Origin: Notamacropus eugenii
Taxonomy: Eukaryota > Chordata > Mammalia > Diprotodontia > Macropodidae
Length of the DNA: 64,000 bases
Assembly (NCBI RefSeq): GCF_028372415.1
Contig: NC_092878.1
Span: 751,501-815,500 of the forward strand
Direction: 5' to 3'
Positions 13,101 to 24,779 of this stretch are shown in pieces. The notes under the pieces are model-generated. The model saw only the letters and a list, made by a program, of their open reading frames with translations, was not told the DNA's origin and made no database searches. How positions within the stretch are numbered: the first letter of the stretch is position 1; every line of letters begins with the position of its first letter. Position numbers and translations under genes: made by a program.

Positions 13101-13420
13101 GAAGTAGTCAAAGCCAAGAAAACAATATACATGACTATAAAAATATAAATGGAAAGACCCTGCTGCCACATACACAAATCAGAAGTGAATGTTGAAAAAT
13201 TATAAAGAACAAGCATGACTCAAAACTAGAGATATTAAAGGTTGCTTCAACTCATCTCAGAGGTGGAAGGTTTGCACATATTTTTTTCAACGTATCTCTC
13301 AAGTTGTGCTGATTTTTCTTCTTTTTCTTTTTTTATATGAGAGTGAAGAAGGGATAGTGGGGAAAACGGATGATATAAAAAAGCATAAACAAAAACTTAG
13401 TTAAAAAAATAAAAAAGTAA
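10111..13420 (+). mobile_element. L1 LINE, 5'-truncated with longer ORF2
   Basis: It lies in direct orientation straight after the previous L1. Fragments include the pre-RT stretch at 10885-11112, a finger/palm motif near 11310-11370 reading GFIPGMQG-FN, and the catalytic FADDM at about 11645-11670 (SLFADDMVAYLENP-like). The C-terminal PFDPEIPL block lies near 12845-12890. The 3' end is A-rich at 13400-13420. Numerous stops and frameshifts indicate an old copy. It is the main reason the MYO5C intron is 7.8 kb long. Confidence 0.85.
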
Positions 13421-13879
13421 GCTCATAGGATCCTCCATAGGATCACTAAAAGCATCCTCAGTACAACTCCAGCAGCAGACAGAACAAGGCTGATATGTAC
13501 CTGTTCCTATACAATTTTGATCTCTTCTGACAGGTCTCCTTATTTTGAAAGTTTTTCATTTCAGTGTAGCTTGGCGACTGAATATTTGGTTTGATGACAT
13601 GTATTTAAAATATTATTAAATTTTTACAGATCAATGTTCTCCAGGTAATTGTGGGCAACAGTTTAGCCTTTGATAATGGTCCAATTCCAGTAGAGTTTAT
13701 TGGTTGAGTTCTTATGGGTATTTTAATGCTTATATGTGTAGAATGAGAATTTGTCTGTCAGTTGATGAAAGACAGTAATCTTCTGATTTATCATTCTAGC
13801 TACCGGTCTATGCCTTGCTGAGTGTCATTACTGCTGATATTATGTGTAAATGAGAGAGATGAGTAGAGAAGACCATAGA

Positions 13880-14600
13880 TTCTAGACTGCTAGCGCAAGG
13901 AAGAAGCATTAGTGACCATTTAATCAAATCCGCTCATTTTACAGATGATAATACTGAGGCCCAGAAAGTTGAAATGGTTTGCCCAAAGTCACAGGTAGTA
14001 AGAAATGCCTGGGTTCCAAAGCTGCTGGCAAGCTACTGCCCTGAGCCAGGGGGAAGACAAGAGGACCTTTCTTGTACTGGTGTACATTGAAGCTGTTTCA
14101 GTTCTGAGGATGGGGAGGAAAGGAAGGGAAAGAAAACATCTCCTTGTAACTCTTTTCTTGTGTTCATCCAAAGCATTTGAATGCATTTTTTTTAAAAAAA
14201 AGCTTGCCTTTTGAGGCTTCATCATATGGGGTGACTACGAAGCCTCATGTTGAATCTTTCTTTTAGGCGAATGTGGTGTTTCTTAAATGAATTGGAAAGG
14301 ATTTTGCCTGCTTCCTCCAGTTATTTGGAGGAAGTATATACTAGAGAAATTAGTTCAATAAAATCTCGAATATCTGAGGTCTTTTCAGATTTGGACTTAG
14401 AGTTGCCCTATGGCAATTTCTGTTATAACAAGGGGTAGTATTGTTTTGTAGAAAGACTTGGGCTTGAGCTCTACAATTTAGCAACTTTGTGACCTTGAAC
14501 AAAGCACTGAATATTGCCATTTTCCTAACTCTGTAAAATGGGGGCGCTAATTATTACACTATGTTATAGGGAAATTGTGGTGAAGAAAGTGTTTTGCCAA
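13880..14600 (+). mobile_element. Two MIR-type SINEs
   Basis: One copy at 13880-14035 has 'ctcattttacagatgataatactgaggcccagaaag' and 'caaagtcacaggtagtaag'. A second at 14450-14600 has 'agcaactttgtgaccttgaacaaagcac' and 'ctgtaaaatgggggcgc'. Between 14036 and 14450, and in 14600-14900, I see nothing. Confidence 0.65.
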
Positions 14601-14900
14601 TTATTACAGGGTCTAACTAAAATCTCTAGCAGTAACTAATGAATCTGAAATTTTCTTGGAAGAAAACACGAGCTGTCGTTAATAGTGAGAAGTTAGAAAC
14701 CAGTGGAATTAATCAGTCCCCTGAAGATTGAAAGCCTAGCCTGAAACAGAGCATCTAGTGGATCAAAGTTAACGAAAACAGTGTAGGAAGTACTGAAAAT
14801 AAATATATTTATGTGTTTCCGTTGGAAATTTTAGATATCCAGCAAAGAAGAATGAAAGCGTTTATTGATGTTCCCCTCTTTCCTTTGGCTCTCATTTCAG

Positions 14901-15053
14901 GCTCTACTAAATAGCCGAGAGGACACAGGCCAGCTGCTGTTGGATGCCAAATACCTCTTTCAAGTCACCTTTCCCTTTACTCCTTCTCCACATGCTCTGG
15001 AAATGATAGAGATCCCAAGCAGCTTCAAACTGGGCTTTCTCACAAGGTTATGA
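14901..15053 (+). CDS. MYO5C: MYO5C terminal coding exon and stop
   Basis: The acceptor ctcatttcag ends at 14900. The exon encodes ALLNSREDTGQLLLDAKY, then LFQVTFPFTPSPHALEMI and a final GFLTRL. TGA is at 15051-15053. The VTFPFxPS motif and the L-xx-L-xx-F-L-xx-L/R end are typical of the myosin V C-terminus. The chain finishes within a residue or two of the remembered human protein end, so no C-terminal truncation or extension is evident. Confidence 0.96.
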   Translation, partial: ALLNSREDTGQLLLDAKYLFQVTFPFTPSPHALEMIEIPSSFKLGFLTRL

Positions 15054-16353
15054 AAGGAGAAAGAAATAGAACTTTTGTCTCAAAAGTTAAAAATTAAGTT
15101 TAAACATTTGGAGATTGCTTTATCAATTAATATGTGGTATACTTTGGAATGTGATTTGAAAAATAGAACGAGGTCCCACCAAATTGGTACCATTTCATCA
15201 TATTTCTTGTTAGCAAAGCCTTCTCTCACTGAATTGTGGACTCTGTACCACATTTTTTCCAAACCTGTCAACTGTGACGGATGCATTTGGAATCCTTGCC
15301 TGTTTTTAATGGAATACCCAGGGCATTTGTTTCTTATCTCATTTTCCTTCTGGATCAGAATTGGGACAGATACGGCTCTATACCATAGGAAGAGAGATCT
15401 TTGAATCTACTACATTTTCTCAGATTACTGAATTGAAAGTCAAAGTTCTAGAAGTTGTTTCCTCAGCAAAGAGAAGCACTAGGTCCTTAGGTTGAGAATA
15501 ATTGACTTTGTCACTATGAATCCTTCTGTTCCCCAGTTCTTGTCCATATGTTTGCTGTAGTCGTAGTAAAATACAGTGAACCTGCCATTACTCTAACTAC
15601 TTCAAGGTAAAATAACATTTTTGAGTCTTCCATTCAAATATAAAGCAATCAGATATAGCAGTTACTATGTACATACTTCTATTTCTGGTTATATTATTAA
15701 GCTGAGACAATCTCAATTTACCATTGTCTCATGTAAGAGAACATTTCTTTAAATAAATAAATTTTAATTCATGTTTTTACCACTTTTCCCATTAAAAATA
15801 TATTCCCTTTAAATATAACCAAGGTTTTGAACCAAAATAGACCACAGGAATTCTATTTTGTTAGCTAAATACACTGTAAAGTATTTAATGAAGGACTTTA
15901 TAAAGAGAAAAACTGAAAAGCAATCAATTCCATCCTTCCCTCTACTGGATGGGTAACGAACTTCACCACTGAGGTGGGAACTGGGACTTCTCCTCCCTTC
16001 CAGTTTTCTTTAACCCTTGGTAAGCAAGGCATCATAAGGAATCCATCACTGTCTAATAGCTGGTGAACTCGGACTCCAACCTTCTACTTTGCCACTCCGA
16101 GAACTCAGGTTTGGATCACTGTCTATTCATTGTTCTTATAGATTAATAGATGACAGTCGTGATTTTATATATATTTCCCTGTATTGTCTTTGGGAATCTA
16201 GACTGAATGTGACTGTGCCACAGTATAGCCCCATTAAAAAGAAATAATCTGTGTTATTTTATAAATGATAAATTTATTTCACCTAATTTAAATGTTGCAT
16301 ATGAAAGAATGAAAACTATAACTAAATATAACTGTTAGGTTTTAGTCAATAAA
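15054..16353 (+). other. MYO5C: MYO5C 3' untranslated region (inferred)
   Basis: The stretch after the stop is AT-rich and has no obvious SINE or LINE, unlike the flanking DNA. This fits an exonic 3' UTR. Candidate poly(A) signals are an AATAAATAAA-like cluster near 15750 and AATAAA at 16348-16353. I prefer the latter because repeats resume at 16559. The exact cleavage site is not known. An open frame at 15075-15404 lies inside this UTR and has no family resemblance. Confidence 0.6.
16348..16353 (+). terminator. Candidate MYO5C polyadenylation signal AATAAA
   Basis: A canonical hexamer lies about 1.3 kb after the MYO5C stop, in AT-rich unique sequence. A T-rich stretch follows within 60 nt. 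An alternative upstream signal lies near 15750. Confidence 0.5.
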
Positions 16354-16558
16354 ATATTTTGCCAAGTAAACTTTGCTAGTTCATCTCTAATTAAAAGGAG
16401 GTTTTACTTGCTAAGTGTATAAATTTCAGGTATTTCTCTGTTTACATGCTTTATATAAAGGGGAAATAGATGCAACTAATTTGGCTCAGGTTGTTACTAA
16501 ACGGAACCCGACTCAGCCAGCCTGTCCCAGATATACATGATCATGTTTACTATAAATC

Positions 16559-16870
16559 GGGCAGCTAGGTGGTGCGGTGGATAGAGCACCAGTGCAGGAG
16601 TCAGGAGGACCTGAGTTCAAATCTCACCTCAGACTATTGCCACTCACTAGCTGTGTGACCTTGGGCAAGTCACTTAACCCCAATTGCCTCATCCTGGGTC
16701 ATCTCCAGTCATTTTGATGAATATCTGGTCACTGGATTCAGATGACTCTGGAGCAGAAGTGAGGCTGGTGACCTGCACAGCCCTCCCTCACTCAAAACAA
16801 AGTCAGGTGCAAGTCATGCCGTTATTTCTCTGATGGCATGGTCTTCTTTGGCAACGAAGGATGAACACAC
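16559..16870 (+). mobile_element. Mar1-type SINE, near full length
   Basis: A tRNA-like head with A box (ggtgcggtggatagagca) and B box (gagttcaaatc) is followed by the CORE body ('tgtgtgaccttgggcaagtcac') and an RTE-like tail ending 'ggcaacgaaggatgaacac'. Flanking repeats ACTATAAATC (16549-16558) and ACCATAAATC (16871-16880) match 9 of 10 and mark the target-site duplication. It sits just past the presumed MYO5C poly(A) site. Confidence 0.9.
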
Positions 16871-16964
16871 ACCATAAATCAGAAGCTACAATGGCTGAAA
16901 AAATGGTACGATTCCAAATTTGTGAATTACTGAACCATCCCAGCCCCACAAGTTTTTGTTTATT

Positions 16965-17130
16965 GATTGACAGAATATTTATTAAGTACCTACTACGTAC
17001 TAGGCATCACTGACAGAAAGAGCATTTATTAAGCACCTACCATGTGCCAGGCACTATGCTAAATATTGGAGATAAAAATCCAAGCAAGACAGTTCTTGCC
17101 TTCAAAGTATCAACATTCTCATAACAACAA
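16965..17130 (-). mobile_element. L2 3'-end fragments, antisense
   Basis: 'atttattaagtacctactacgtactaggcatc' is followed by a second 'catttattaagcacctaccatgtgccaggcactatgc'. Both are reverse complements of the L2 end. Between 17130 and 17790 I recognise nothing. Confidence 0.7.
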
Positions 17131-17789
17131 GTTAAAGGGAGCTGGAAAGGGGAAGGGGTACTTGTGCACAGCACACTTATAAAGAAAGCTATCTAGGAAT
17201 TGATGTAGAGTTCCAGTTCTGGACAAAATGAAGCCAATCCTCTATAAGAACCCAGACCCCAAAGGGCAGAGTCCAGGGTTTCTGTGTAAAGAGGATGCCA
17301 GCCAGAAGGGCAGGTGGCATGGTAGGAGATGGCTGGGAGGTGACTTAAAGACACCCACAACCTTTTGAAAAGCAGTGTTCTAGGGTGCTTGTGCCCAAAC
17401 AAACATTGATTTTTAATAATTGCTACTTTTGCAATTAGTGGAGAGATAAAGTGGTTGTTGAGCAAACATCTGTCACTAGCTTGGGTACGAGGGCTGAGTG
17501 CCAGTCACTGGTTCACAAGGTAAGGTAGGTTGAGCATGTGCTTCAGCCAGTTATTTGCTCTAATGGAGTATATGATGGCTAAAACTGCCCCGTGTGCCAT
17601 TTTGCCATTCATCGTAACTGAGTGTATATGTGTACTGATTGCACCAATGGATTCCTCATGTATATTTTAGAAATACTTTTGGTTTTCCATTCTCACATTT
17701 CCTGGGAATTAGGGGAGGAAGAAGATATTGAGTTGAGGGTAGATGTAGATCTAACACTAATCTCCATGCAGTCCATACACTGATTACAT

Positions 17790-18480
17790 TCTCATAGAGC
17801 ACTGGACCTGGAGTCAGGAAGACCTGAATTCAAATCCAACCTCAGACAATGACTAGCTGTGTGACCCTGGGCAAGTCTTAACCCTGTTTGCCTCAGTTTC
17901 CTCATCTGTAAAATGAATTAGAAAAGGAAATGGCAAACGACTACAGCATCTTTTGCCAAGAAAACCCCAAATGGAGTCACAAATAGTCGAACACTTACTG
18001 AAATGACTGTCCAAAATGTCTATATGTACTGTATGAGAAGTATGATGTCATAGTTAATAGAGACTAGCCTTGGAGTCAGGAAGACCAAGATTCAGATCTG
18101 CCTTCCCTTAACTACCATCGGCAAGTCACTTGACTTTTCAATGACCCAAACAACGTAAGACCATAAATGACATGTGAACATTTAATCTCTATCACTGGAG
18201 GGAATTCCCTACACAAAAGACCTCAAGGTATGGCCATCTACCCCAATAACAACAAATTCACTCTGTATTTCTCTTTATTTAATTGAAGTAGTGCTTTGTG
18301 GTAGATTAAACATTCAATGTGGAGTCAAGAAGCCTGGATTCAAGTCCCACCTCAATATTTTCTGGGTGACTTTGGGAATGTCACAATCTCTTTGGCCTCA
18401 ATTCTTCTATAAAATAGTCCTAAGGTGATTTCATTTGAGTAGATGAGGAAACCCCTTCTACCAATGCAGGTCAGCATCAT
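17790..18480 (+). mobile_element. Three SINE copies, first with BovB/RTE-like tail
   Basis: 17790-18012 has 'ctggagtcaggaagacctgaattcaaatcc', 'cctcatctgtaaaatg', 'ggaaatggcaaac' and a tail resembling 'gagtcacaaatagtcgaacac...tgaaatgactg'. 18040-18150 and 18285-18480 are partial and older copies of the same tRNA-headed type. Confidence 0.75.
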
Positions 18481-19019
18481 CTCTGCAGCTTATGGGCTTA
18501 GAGAGTTACTTGACTACAGAGATGTTAAATGTTTTCCCAGGGTTACCCAATACTCTGTCAGATGTGGAATCTGAACTCAGGTGTTCCTTGTTCTGAGTCC
18601 AGGTCTGTCACAACCTCAAGCCACCTGCCTCATAGGGTTGTTGTGAGGGACATATTTTGTAAACTACGTGGTATCTTCTATTATTACCTCCTGTTACTAT
18701 TTAGCATTATCACCTATGCTTCATGCAAGGCTTCTCTGACTAGGGACGGGGATCTTAAGAACTAAGTGAGGAATGAGCTTCTGCTGCTCCTGGGTTTTGC
18801 TAAGTTAGACCTGAGGGGAGGAAGCAGGAGAACTGAAAACTCTCCCTTTATCTGAAGAAATGTCATTATCACAATATAGTTACTTTCTCCCAGAGATCAC
18901 CTTCTCCTTTTCTTTGATGGGAAAGGGGAGAAATTAGAATCTCACATGATTGATCAATGAGAAAACCAATGAGAAACATCAATCCATGTGAATTAAAATA
19001 CAGAGGACAATCTAAAAAT

Positions 19020-19250
19020 GGGCCCTTGTTACATCTCATTTATACGATTGAGTTTACAAAGCCCTTTCTTTACAAAAACCTTATGAGGTAGACAGTGTAA
19101 ATATTATCATTCCCATTTTGCAGATGAAGACATGGAGCCTCAAAGAAATTGTGCCTTGCCTGTGGTCACAGTCAGTAGAGCTAGGTTCAGAGCTAGTATT
19201 CAAATCTACCCTTTTCTAACTTTAAGACCAGTGTTCTTTCCAGCCTACCT
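19020..19250 (+). mobile_element. MIR SINE
   Basis: 'caaagccctttctttacaaaaaccttatgaggtagacagtg' then 'cccattttgcagatgaagacatggagcctcaaag' then a 'gtggtcacagtcagtagagc' end. Confidence 0.7.
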
Positions 19251-19476
19251 ACACACACAAACCTGCTCCACTATGTGGAGTAAATTTTAAAACCACTTAA
19301 TTGAATGGCTTTACTCATTAGGTTCTTTTATACATATACATATGAAAATGGATGCAAGGCAAGGTGCTATGAAAGATACCAAAAAAAAAAATAAATAAGA
19401 TGCAACCTGTCTTCCAGGAGTTTACAAACAATTCAAGAAATAAATTGGCACATCTATGATACAAGACAGTATATGA

Positions 19477-19962
19477 CAGCAGTTCTCCAAGTGTGATCCT
19501 CGCACTCCTGGATGTCACCAAGACCCTTTCAGAGGGACCACAAGGTCCAAACTATTTTCATAATCATAGTAAAATATTATCTTCCTATTTGTCAAATTGT
19601 GTGTGTGAATTTTCTTCCTATATTTCAACCAAAAAGACATCAAAACAGGAGCAGATATGAGAAACTATCTTCTATTAAGCCAAACAGTAAAGAAATTTGT
19701 TAAAAAATGTGTAAAACAACGCTATTCATTGCTAATTTTTTGTGTTTTAGAAAGTACATTTTCAAATAAAATTTTGTTATTTGTTAACATGTAATGGCTT
19801 ATTTAAATGAATTAAGAATTTTTTAAAATGTTACATGTTTTAATTTTTAATAAAGTAAATATTCATAGATATGACCAATATAAATAAAAGATCTTTGGGG
19901 TCTTCCACAATTTTTAAGAGTGTATAAAGGCATCCTGAAACCAAAAAGTTTGAGAACCACTC
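19477..19962 (+). mobile_element. Non-autonomous hAT DNA transposon with terminal repeats
   Basis: The left end CAGCAGTTCTCCAA and the reverse complement of the right end (GAGTGGTTCTCAA) are hAT-type inverted termini. The 8-bp flanks GTATATGA (19469-19476) and ATATATAA (19963-19970) match 6 of 8, as expected for an old hAT duplication. Interior text 'agaccctttcagaggg' and 'ttttcataatcatagtaaaat' belongs to a widespread mammalian Charlie-like family whose exact name I cannot give. A short open frame at 19512-19703 is incidental. Confidence 0.8.
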
Positions 19963-19994
19963 ATATATAACTATCATAAATGATCATAAGAAGA

Positions 19995-20625
19995 AGGGCT
20001 ACAGAAATCCATCAGGGCAAGAAATTACTTAAAATCAGGGAAATCAGGAAGTCTTCATGGATGGGCTCAGAGGCGGGGGAGCAGTTCTGGACCTTATAGC
20101 ATAAAGTAGGATGTTAATAATTTGAGAATGGGGCTGGAGTGGAGGCAAGAATATTCCAGGTTGGGAGAATAACCGAAAGTATGGAGTTGGAAATGTACAG
20201 AATGGATTTTAAGTAATGATAAGTTGACCAATTTGCAAAGGAGAGTAGGAGATAAGCTTACATGTAATTTATAGTCATCCTGTGATGGGCCTTCAAGGCT
20301 AGACCAGGAATTTTTATTTCATTTAATCAAGGATTCAATGAACATTTGCCAATTAACATCTTGTTATATGGAGAATTAAGGAAGAAACAAAGTTTATATG
20401 AGACATAGTCCCTCACTGTTCTCATGGAGTTTTCAGACTAGTTTGGAATTAGAGACAAACATACACAATTGGAATACAAATACTACAAAAGTACATTAGA
20501 GAATTGCAAAGTAAAGTATTATGGGAGGTCTGAGGAAGAGGGTCATTCAGGATGGGGTTGGGGAAAGGTAATGTTTGAGTTGGGCTTTAAACGATGGATA
20601 GGAATTCAACAGATAATATAGGTTA
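19995..20625 (-). mobile_element. L2 fragments, antisense
   Basis: 19995-20310 carries 'gaagtcttcatggatggg', 'gaatattccaggttggg' and 'gatgggccttcaaggctag'. 20310-20625 carries a second copy beginning with an L2 3' end and continuing with 'ctcactgttctcatggag', 'gggtcattcaggatgg' and 'gagttgggctttaaacg'. Positions 20626-21755 show no recognisable feature. Confidence 0.65.
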
Positions 20626-21754
20626 TTTACCTATAACATAGGTAAATACAGTCTCTCCTGCCATTTGCAATTTTTTTCACATTTTGCACTATAGTTTTGT
20701 ACCACATTGCACTGTTTCTGATGAATCTGATTGAGAGCTCTTTCAGCTTAGATGGTAGTGCCTTGGGTTCAGAACTTCCAGAATAAAACAAATTGATGTT
20801 TATAGAAGAGCTCACATATTATCTGATTTGCACCTGTCACTGAAGTAGATTTCAGGATATATCAATATTATGCCCATTATTAGAAAAAAGCAGAAAAACC
20901 AAAAAGGTTAAATAAAGGCCTTTCAACAGCAAATTAATTTTTAGATGGTTTAAAATGCTTAAGTAAATGTTGTTTCTAAGAGCAAGTAGATCCTGAAAAC
21001 ATATGAAAATCCTTAGACTAGAACTTTTAAGTAATTTCTCATGAAACAACAATCAAGGCTTTAAAAAAACTTCAACAAGCCATGTGAACATCCGTAGGAA
21101 TCTGTGCCCTTTAGTGCAGAAATTCCAAAACCTAATTAAATACTATTCCCTTATTATCATTCATGTTTATGGTTTTTATCTTCCTCTTGAGTTCTGTGTT
21201 TGTATTTCAAAGTTCCTCCTCTGCTCTGGTTTTTTCATCAGAAGTCCTCTATTTCATCAAAGATCCTTTTTTTTCCTCTTATAGAAGATTATTCTTGGTT
21301 ATAAGCCTGTTTCTTATACTTTCTGGACTATGTCATATTACAAGCTTTCTTCTTCTTTAGAGTGGCTGCAGTGTGTGATCCAGATTGTGAGTGCTTGGGA
21401 ATAAAGTATTGTTTAGGTGTGATGGTTTTCCTGCTACTAATGCTTTTAATTTAGGCAACCACTAAAAAGAACTCAAATTAAATAAATGCCTGGATTCAAG
21501 AAGTTGGTCATCAAAAGGAAGAAAGAAATGAAGGGTAATTTGAGATAATGGCAGAATTAAGTAGTGTATTTGTTTGTTCTCCAACCCCACCAAGACTGGA
21601 GAAGCCTATATATGTTTAGTGTTCCCAAGAAAAGAACAGTAAGAATACTGATGAAAGGAAGAAGACTAGGATTTTAGTGAAGGCTTATTAGAAATGTCCG
21701 TCCAGAGAATCTAAGTCAGACAAGGAATGTTACCCAAAGGAGGCTGGTCTACAA

Positions 21755-21900
21755 GAGTCATAAAATCACAAGATGTTAGAACTAAAAGGTACTTTCAAGC
21801 TCATCTAACCCAATCCCTTCCTCTTACAGAGGAGAAAAGCCAAGATAGTAACAACTCCCTGGTGACAGATCTATAACTTTTAATACAGGTCCAGAGACTA
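21755..21900 (+). mobile_element. MIR-like SINE
   Basis: 'atcacaagatgttagaactaaaaggtactttcaagctcatctaacccaatcc' then 'cttacagaggagaaaagcc' match the start of a MIR/CORE element. The stretch 21900-22590 has no recognised feature apart from a (GGAA) run near 22050. Confidence 0.55.
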
Positions 21901-22589
21901 GGGACAATTAACTCAATTAGTTCAAACAGCTGAGTAGTAACCGATCAATTCACTGGACACAATGTGTCAACACAGCCAGTACCAACCTATAACAAACACC
22001 TGGAACTTCTATGAAGCCAAAAGCACCCACTTATTACAGTGACAGATGGGAAGGAAGGAAGGAAGCTAGAGGCTGAGCTTAATGCCTTCCTAAGTAGATT
22101 AGAAGTGTCCAAGTCCCTTTCCTACCTCCTCCATCACAGGATTTTATTTTCTCTTTCCACTCATCTTCTTTGTGCAGTAAAAAGGTAAGTATTTTTTCAT
22201 ATCAAAGTAGGATATTTAGCAATCTCATTGAAAGGGGAAGAAAATAATTAAATGTATTTTTGCCCTTATTGTTCAAGTATTGATCTAAGGATACTCAATA
22301 AAATAAGGTAGAAAATGTAGGTGATTTTTAAATGTGCCTTTGTTAAATATTCTCTAAAATATTCTTGTAGGTGATTCCCCCCACCAACTTTTCCTTCTTT
22401 CTGGATTTACTAGATCTATCTCTGTGACCGATAATAACCAAAACCAAAATACCTGTTTTTTACAAGCTTAATAATTGAGGTACCAATGGAAGTCATATTA
22501 CATATATCAAATATGTTTTATTATAACTCCTCAAAATATTATTAATCTTGCCCTATATTTCCCTGAAAAATCTTTTTTCTAGTCAGTGA

Positions 22590-22800
22590 GAATATTTGAC
22601 ATTTTCTTGTGTCCTACAGTTTACAGAGTATTTTCCTTATAACAATCCTGTGAGATAGGCATTTTAAACATTATTATACCTATTTTACAGATGAGAAAAT
22701 TGAGGGTCAGAGAAGTGAACTAACTTGTCAAATGACTTTGAAGTGGTCAAATTCATGTCTTTTGACTTCATGTCTAATATACTTTTCACTAGACTATACT
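22590..22800 (+). mobile_element. MIR SINE
   Basis: 'acagtttacagagtattttccttataacaatcctgtgagataggc' then 'ttttacagatgagaaaattgagggtcagag'. Positions 22800-23512 hold AT-rich sequence and no gene. Confidence 0.7.
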
Positions 22801-23512
22801 ACCTAAAAATATTGATAGAAGATTTTATTGAAATCCAATGTTTTACATTTGTGAATTTTCTGATTATCAAAAATTCTCTCATAAGATAATGATGAAGTTT
22901 TGGTTATAAGTAAAATAAGATTTTTAAAAACTTAATTTAATTTGTGGACTTGCTTTACTATATTTATCCATAGTAATAGAATCAGATAATCAGACTTAAT
23001 TCTTAGAAAGCATTTCATTTAACCCTCTCATTTAAAAAATATAATGAATGAAAATCTATTTTCTCTTTTTCATTGAAAAAAAAAAAAAGGAAACTTTTGT
23101 TAACAAATGCTGATAGTCCAAACAAATTCCCACGTTGGCTATGTCTCACTTTGCATCCCAAGTCCGTAGTCTCTCTGTCAGGTGGTATCTAGCCTCCTCA
23201 TTTTAAGGATAAACAAACTAAACCAAGTCAAGAAGTCTACAACATTGATTGCTAGAAGTCTTGAGCTTTCTTAGCTACCAGATTTTCTATTTTTTTCTTT
23301 TGCTTTTCTTTCTCCTTCATCTCCTATGTTCCATTTGTCACCAAATCCTGTTGACTCTCCACAATGATTCGAGGATACACTTCTTTCCTTCAGTTCCCAT
23401 AGAGTCAGACTTCCTTTCACCTCTTCACTTTTAAAATACTCTACCATATTACATGATTTTCTTCTGACAGTTGAATTCCTCTCCAATAAGTGTTAGAATA
23501 ATCTTCTTAAAG

Positions 23513-24076
23513 CAGAGGTTCCCAAACTTATTTGGCCTACCACCTCCTTTTTAAAAAATTATTCAACACCTCCTTGGAAATCTACTTTAACTCTTTAATA
23601 TATTTTTTAAAATTTACATCATTTCAAAAAACAATTTTTTTTAAATGATGCATCTTACATTTAATAATTTATTGTAAATTTGTGGGGGGTTTTCTGCAGC
23701 AAAATGATGATACCATGCTGCATCATATAACCATATAGTGTACACACACACATTCTTGGCGATGTATGCTGGACTTCCCGACAATTTGCCACGTGCTAGC
23801 CTGCCAAAATTTGCTTGTTAAGACCCTAGGCAGACTTGACCATTTATCAGTTATAACTTGCATTTTGTGTGTTTCTTTGGAAAGTAACATCATCACTACA
23901 ACTTTAACTGTTACACAACAGATGAAACACGATCGGTTGTTCAAAATTGTTCTCTTCTCTTCTTTCCTTATGCTTCCACATTTTTATTCAGCATCCTCAA
24001 TTGCACCTGAGGCTACTACTCCTCCTTCCTGGATCATTCCCCCCAGGGGGCAGTATTGCCCATTTTGGAAGCTCTG
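23513..24076 (+). mobile_element. hAT DNA transposon copy (Charlie-like)
   Basis: The left terminus CAGAGGTTCCCAAACT and the reverse complement of the right terminus (CAGAGCTTCCAAAATG) are hAT-type. The interior ends with 'cattccccccagggggcagtattgccc', as in a common marsupial Charlie-like family. The 8-bp flanks do not match well, but both sides resemble 'tgttagaat-at', suggesting insertion into an older repeat or decay. The open frame at 23766-24092 is not a transposase. Confidence 0.75.
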
Positions 24077-24129
24077 TAGAATGTTAGAATGATATTATTT
24101 CCCTCCTCAAAAAACTATATTCACCTTCA

Positions 24130-24560
24130 AAACATTCAATCAGGTTTCCTTTATTCCTGCTCCTGGAACAAAGAGGATTGCTGGAGAAAATTAGAGAATT
24201 CCTTGGACAACCACTAAAAATTCCTGCCCTCTCCTCTCACTTGCGATCTGAATTCTCTTCATTAATCTTGGAGTTGGTGTTTGCCGGCTCCACTGCATTG
24301 GGGCTCCAGATCTATGGCTGGTTTACTGAGGTGGGACTTGCTGCTGGCTTGCTGGACTACCCTCCTTTTTTGCCTGAGTGAGACAGACCTTTCCTACATA
24401 TTTTCTAAGTTTCTTGGGCTCAAAGATTGATTCACTCCGTCTTTTTGCTGCTTCTACTGTTCTGTGATTTGTTTTGGGGTGCTATTTTATGGGTGCTTGG
24501 AGGTGAATATGGGAGAGTTATGGCAATTTACTGTTTACTCCAACAGCTTAGCTCCCAGAA
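24130..24560 (-). mobile_element. Possible L1 5'-end fragment, antisense
   Basis: The text 'ttggagttggtgtttgccggctccactgcattggggctcc', 'gcctgagtgagacagac' and 'ggtgaatatgggagagt' resembles the reverse complement of a marsupial L1 5' region. The match is from memory. Open frames at 24178-24381 and 24427-24750 run through it and have no protein family. Confidence 0.45.
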
Positions 24561-24779
24561 GTCTCAATTCCCTTTCACTAATCTTATTGATCTCCATGTA
24601 GATCTAAATCCTCCCTTCCACCTCCTAACTTCTCCAAACCCCTCAACTATCTCATTAATTGTGTCTTCTCATCACATCCTGATTCCACTCAAAGGGCTCT
24701 GTTTTGGTGTTCCTGCCCCTATCCCTACTCCTCAAGTGAATTGCTTATAGCCTTCTTCTTTTATAATTGACATAGTCAA

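Larger units (their letters stand above)
1..16353 (+). other. MYO5C: MYO5C gene, 3' part (unconventional myosin-Vc, cargo-binding tail)
   Basis: Six exons with phase-consistent GT/AG junctions encode 310 residues that read as the end of the class V myosin globular tail (DIL domain). Myosin-Vc is an actin-based motor of epithelial and glandular cells. Its tail binds Rab GTPases and carries secretory granules and endosomal membranes. I identify it as MYO5C rather than MYO5A or MYO5B from remembered protein sequence (for example SISSSDD-like text is replaced by a RSSSIDDTD stretch, and the C-terminus ends in GFL-x-RL) and from the neighbour GNB5. Exon lengths of 90, 151, 283, 175, 81 and 153 nt keep the frame throughout. 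No in-frame stop occurs before the terminal TGA. The motor head, IQ motifs and coiled coil lie upstream of the window. Confidence 0.95.

Noticed and set aside
15075-15404. 109-codon frame after the MYO5C stop
   Set aside because: It lies in the presumed 3' UTR, has no family resemblance, and the antisense strand is also open by chance.
16559-16640. Possible tRNA gene (A and B box)
   Set aside because: It is the tRNA-like head of a SINE; it lacks a complete cloverleaf and is flanked by a target duplication.
23766-24092. 108-codon frame as a possible transposase
   Set aside because: It lies inside a short non-autonomous hAT copy and lacks hAT transposase motifs.
24130-24750. Possible retroviral LTR or gene-like open frames
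   Set aside because: No paired LTR, primer-binding site or viral protein resemblance was seen; the text fits an antisense L1 5' end better, at moderate confidence.
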